Assembly (NCBI GenBank): GCA_026770585.1
Contig: MU646313.1
Location: 180,580-205,786, forward strand
Direction of reading: 5' to 3'
DNA length: 25,207 nucleotides
Origin: Baffinella frigidus
Taxonomy: Eukaryota > Cryptophyceae > Cryptomonadales > Baffinellaceae
Shown here: positions 24,907 through 25,207 of the stretch, piece by piece
Position numbering within the stretch: position 1 is the stretch's first letter
Layout: each line of letters begins with the position of its first letter
Position numbers and translations under genes: made by a program
The notes under the pieces: generated by a model
Told to the model about the DNA's origin: nothing
Database searches by the model: none
The model's input: the letters and a program-made list of their open reading frames with translations, nothing else

Positions 24907-25095
24907 CAGTTCGGACACCCGAAATCGCTCGCCAAGGTTCATCCTCGGAAGGGTTTGGAGTTGAGGGTTTGGAGTTGAGGGTGCAGGGTTCAGGGTTTTT
25001 CGTTGAGGAAGCAGGGTTGAGGGTGTAGGGTGCAGGGTTTGGAGTTGGGGGTGTAGGGTTGAGGGTGCAGGGTTCGCCAAGGTGCATCCTCGGAA
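24907..25095 (+). repeat. Exon-end echoes around a G-rich block
   Basis: 24908-24939 repeats the end of the 24565-24639 exon (CAGTTCGGACACCCGAAATC, then GCTCGCCAAG) with GTTCATCCTCGGAA. After G-rich GGTTTGGAGTTGAGGG repeats (24951-25072), TTCGCCAAGGTGCATCCTCG appears again at 25073. Confidence 0.8.
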
Positions 25096-25189
25096 CCCAT
25101 TCGCTGCTGTTTTTCAATTTCCGGAAATTACTCCACACTTGCTATGCTATGCAATTGCTGCACAATTGCTAGGGGATTGCTAGCATGAC

Positions 25190-25207
25190 CCCCCCCCCCC
25201 CCCCCCC
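25190..25207 (+). repeat. Poly-C run at window edge
   Basis: An unbroken C run reaches the last base. It may be the inner arm of another foldback element, many of which contain such runs. Confidence 0.8.

Overview
This is eukaryotic nuclear DNA, most likely from a unicellular alga with a secondary plastid (stramenopile- or haptophyte-like; the lineage is inferred). The reasons are small exons separated by GT-AG introns, a DUF3110-type protein with a signal-peptide-plus-ASA-like plastid leader, a SnoaL/NTF2-like protein with a similar leader, a MYND/TPR-like protein, abundant TTTAGGG-type (algal/plant) telomere-like repeats, and dense non-autonomous inverted-repeat transposons. I saw no bacterial operon, rRNA or intact tRNA.

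Layout. 1-1155 (-): a long open frame running off the left edge, with a degenerate GATA-like finger. 1240-2190: repeat mosaic and 5' flank of the next gene. 2194-4913 (+): a complete three-exon MYND gene; intron 1 is telomere-like repeat and intron 2 is full of mobile elements. 4936-6832: cluster of foldback elements. 7085-10835: telomere-like degenerate arrays with two small exons (+) at 7941-8138 and 8392-8422. 10840-13060: repeat mosaic. 13123-13701 (+): SnoaL-like gene closed by a foldback insertion. 13680-15568: nested foldback elements, including a three-deep nest. 15916-18795 (-): exons of one or two genes among tandem repeats and alternating telomere-like blocks. 18960-19840: minisatellites. 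20250-22024 (-): DUF3110 plastid gene. About 22230-24639 (+): a divergent multi-exon gene of unknown family. 24660-25207: foldback element, exon-edge copies, telomere-like repeat and poly-C.

Two patterns stand out. First, several introns are built from telomere-like heptamers that also supply the splice sites: G-rich units follow donors and C-rich units precede acceptors, so the intron ends could pair as a hairpin. Second, introns repeatedly carry echoes of the neighbouring exon edge together with its splice site. In addition, a nested element can be compared with its own empty sites inside the window, which fixes element ends and TA target duplications directly. Coding-exon assignments rest on frame, phase and splice-site consistency read by eye; no search or transcript data were available.
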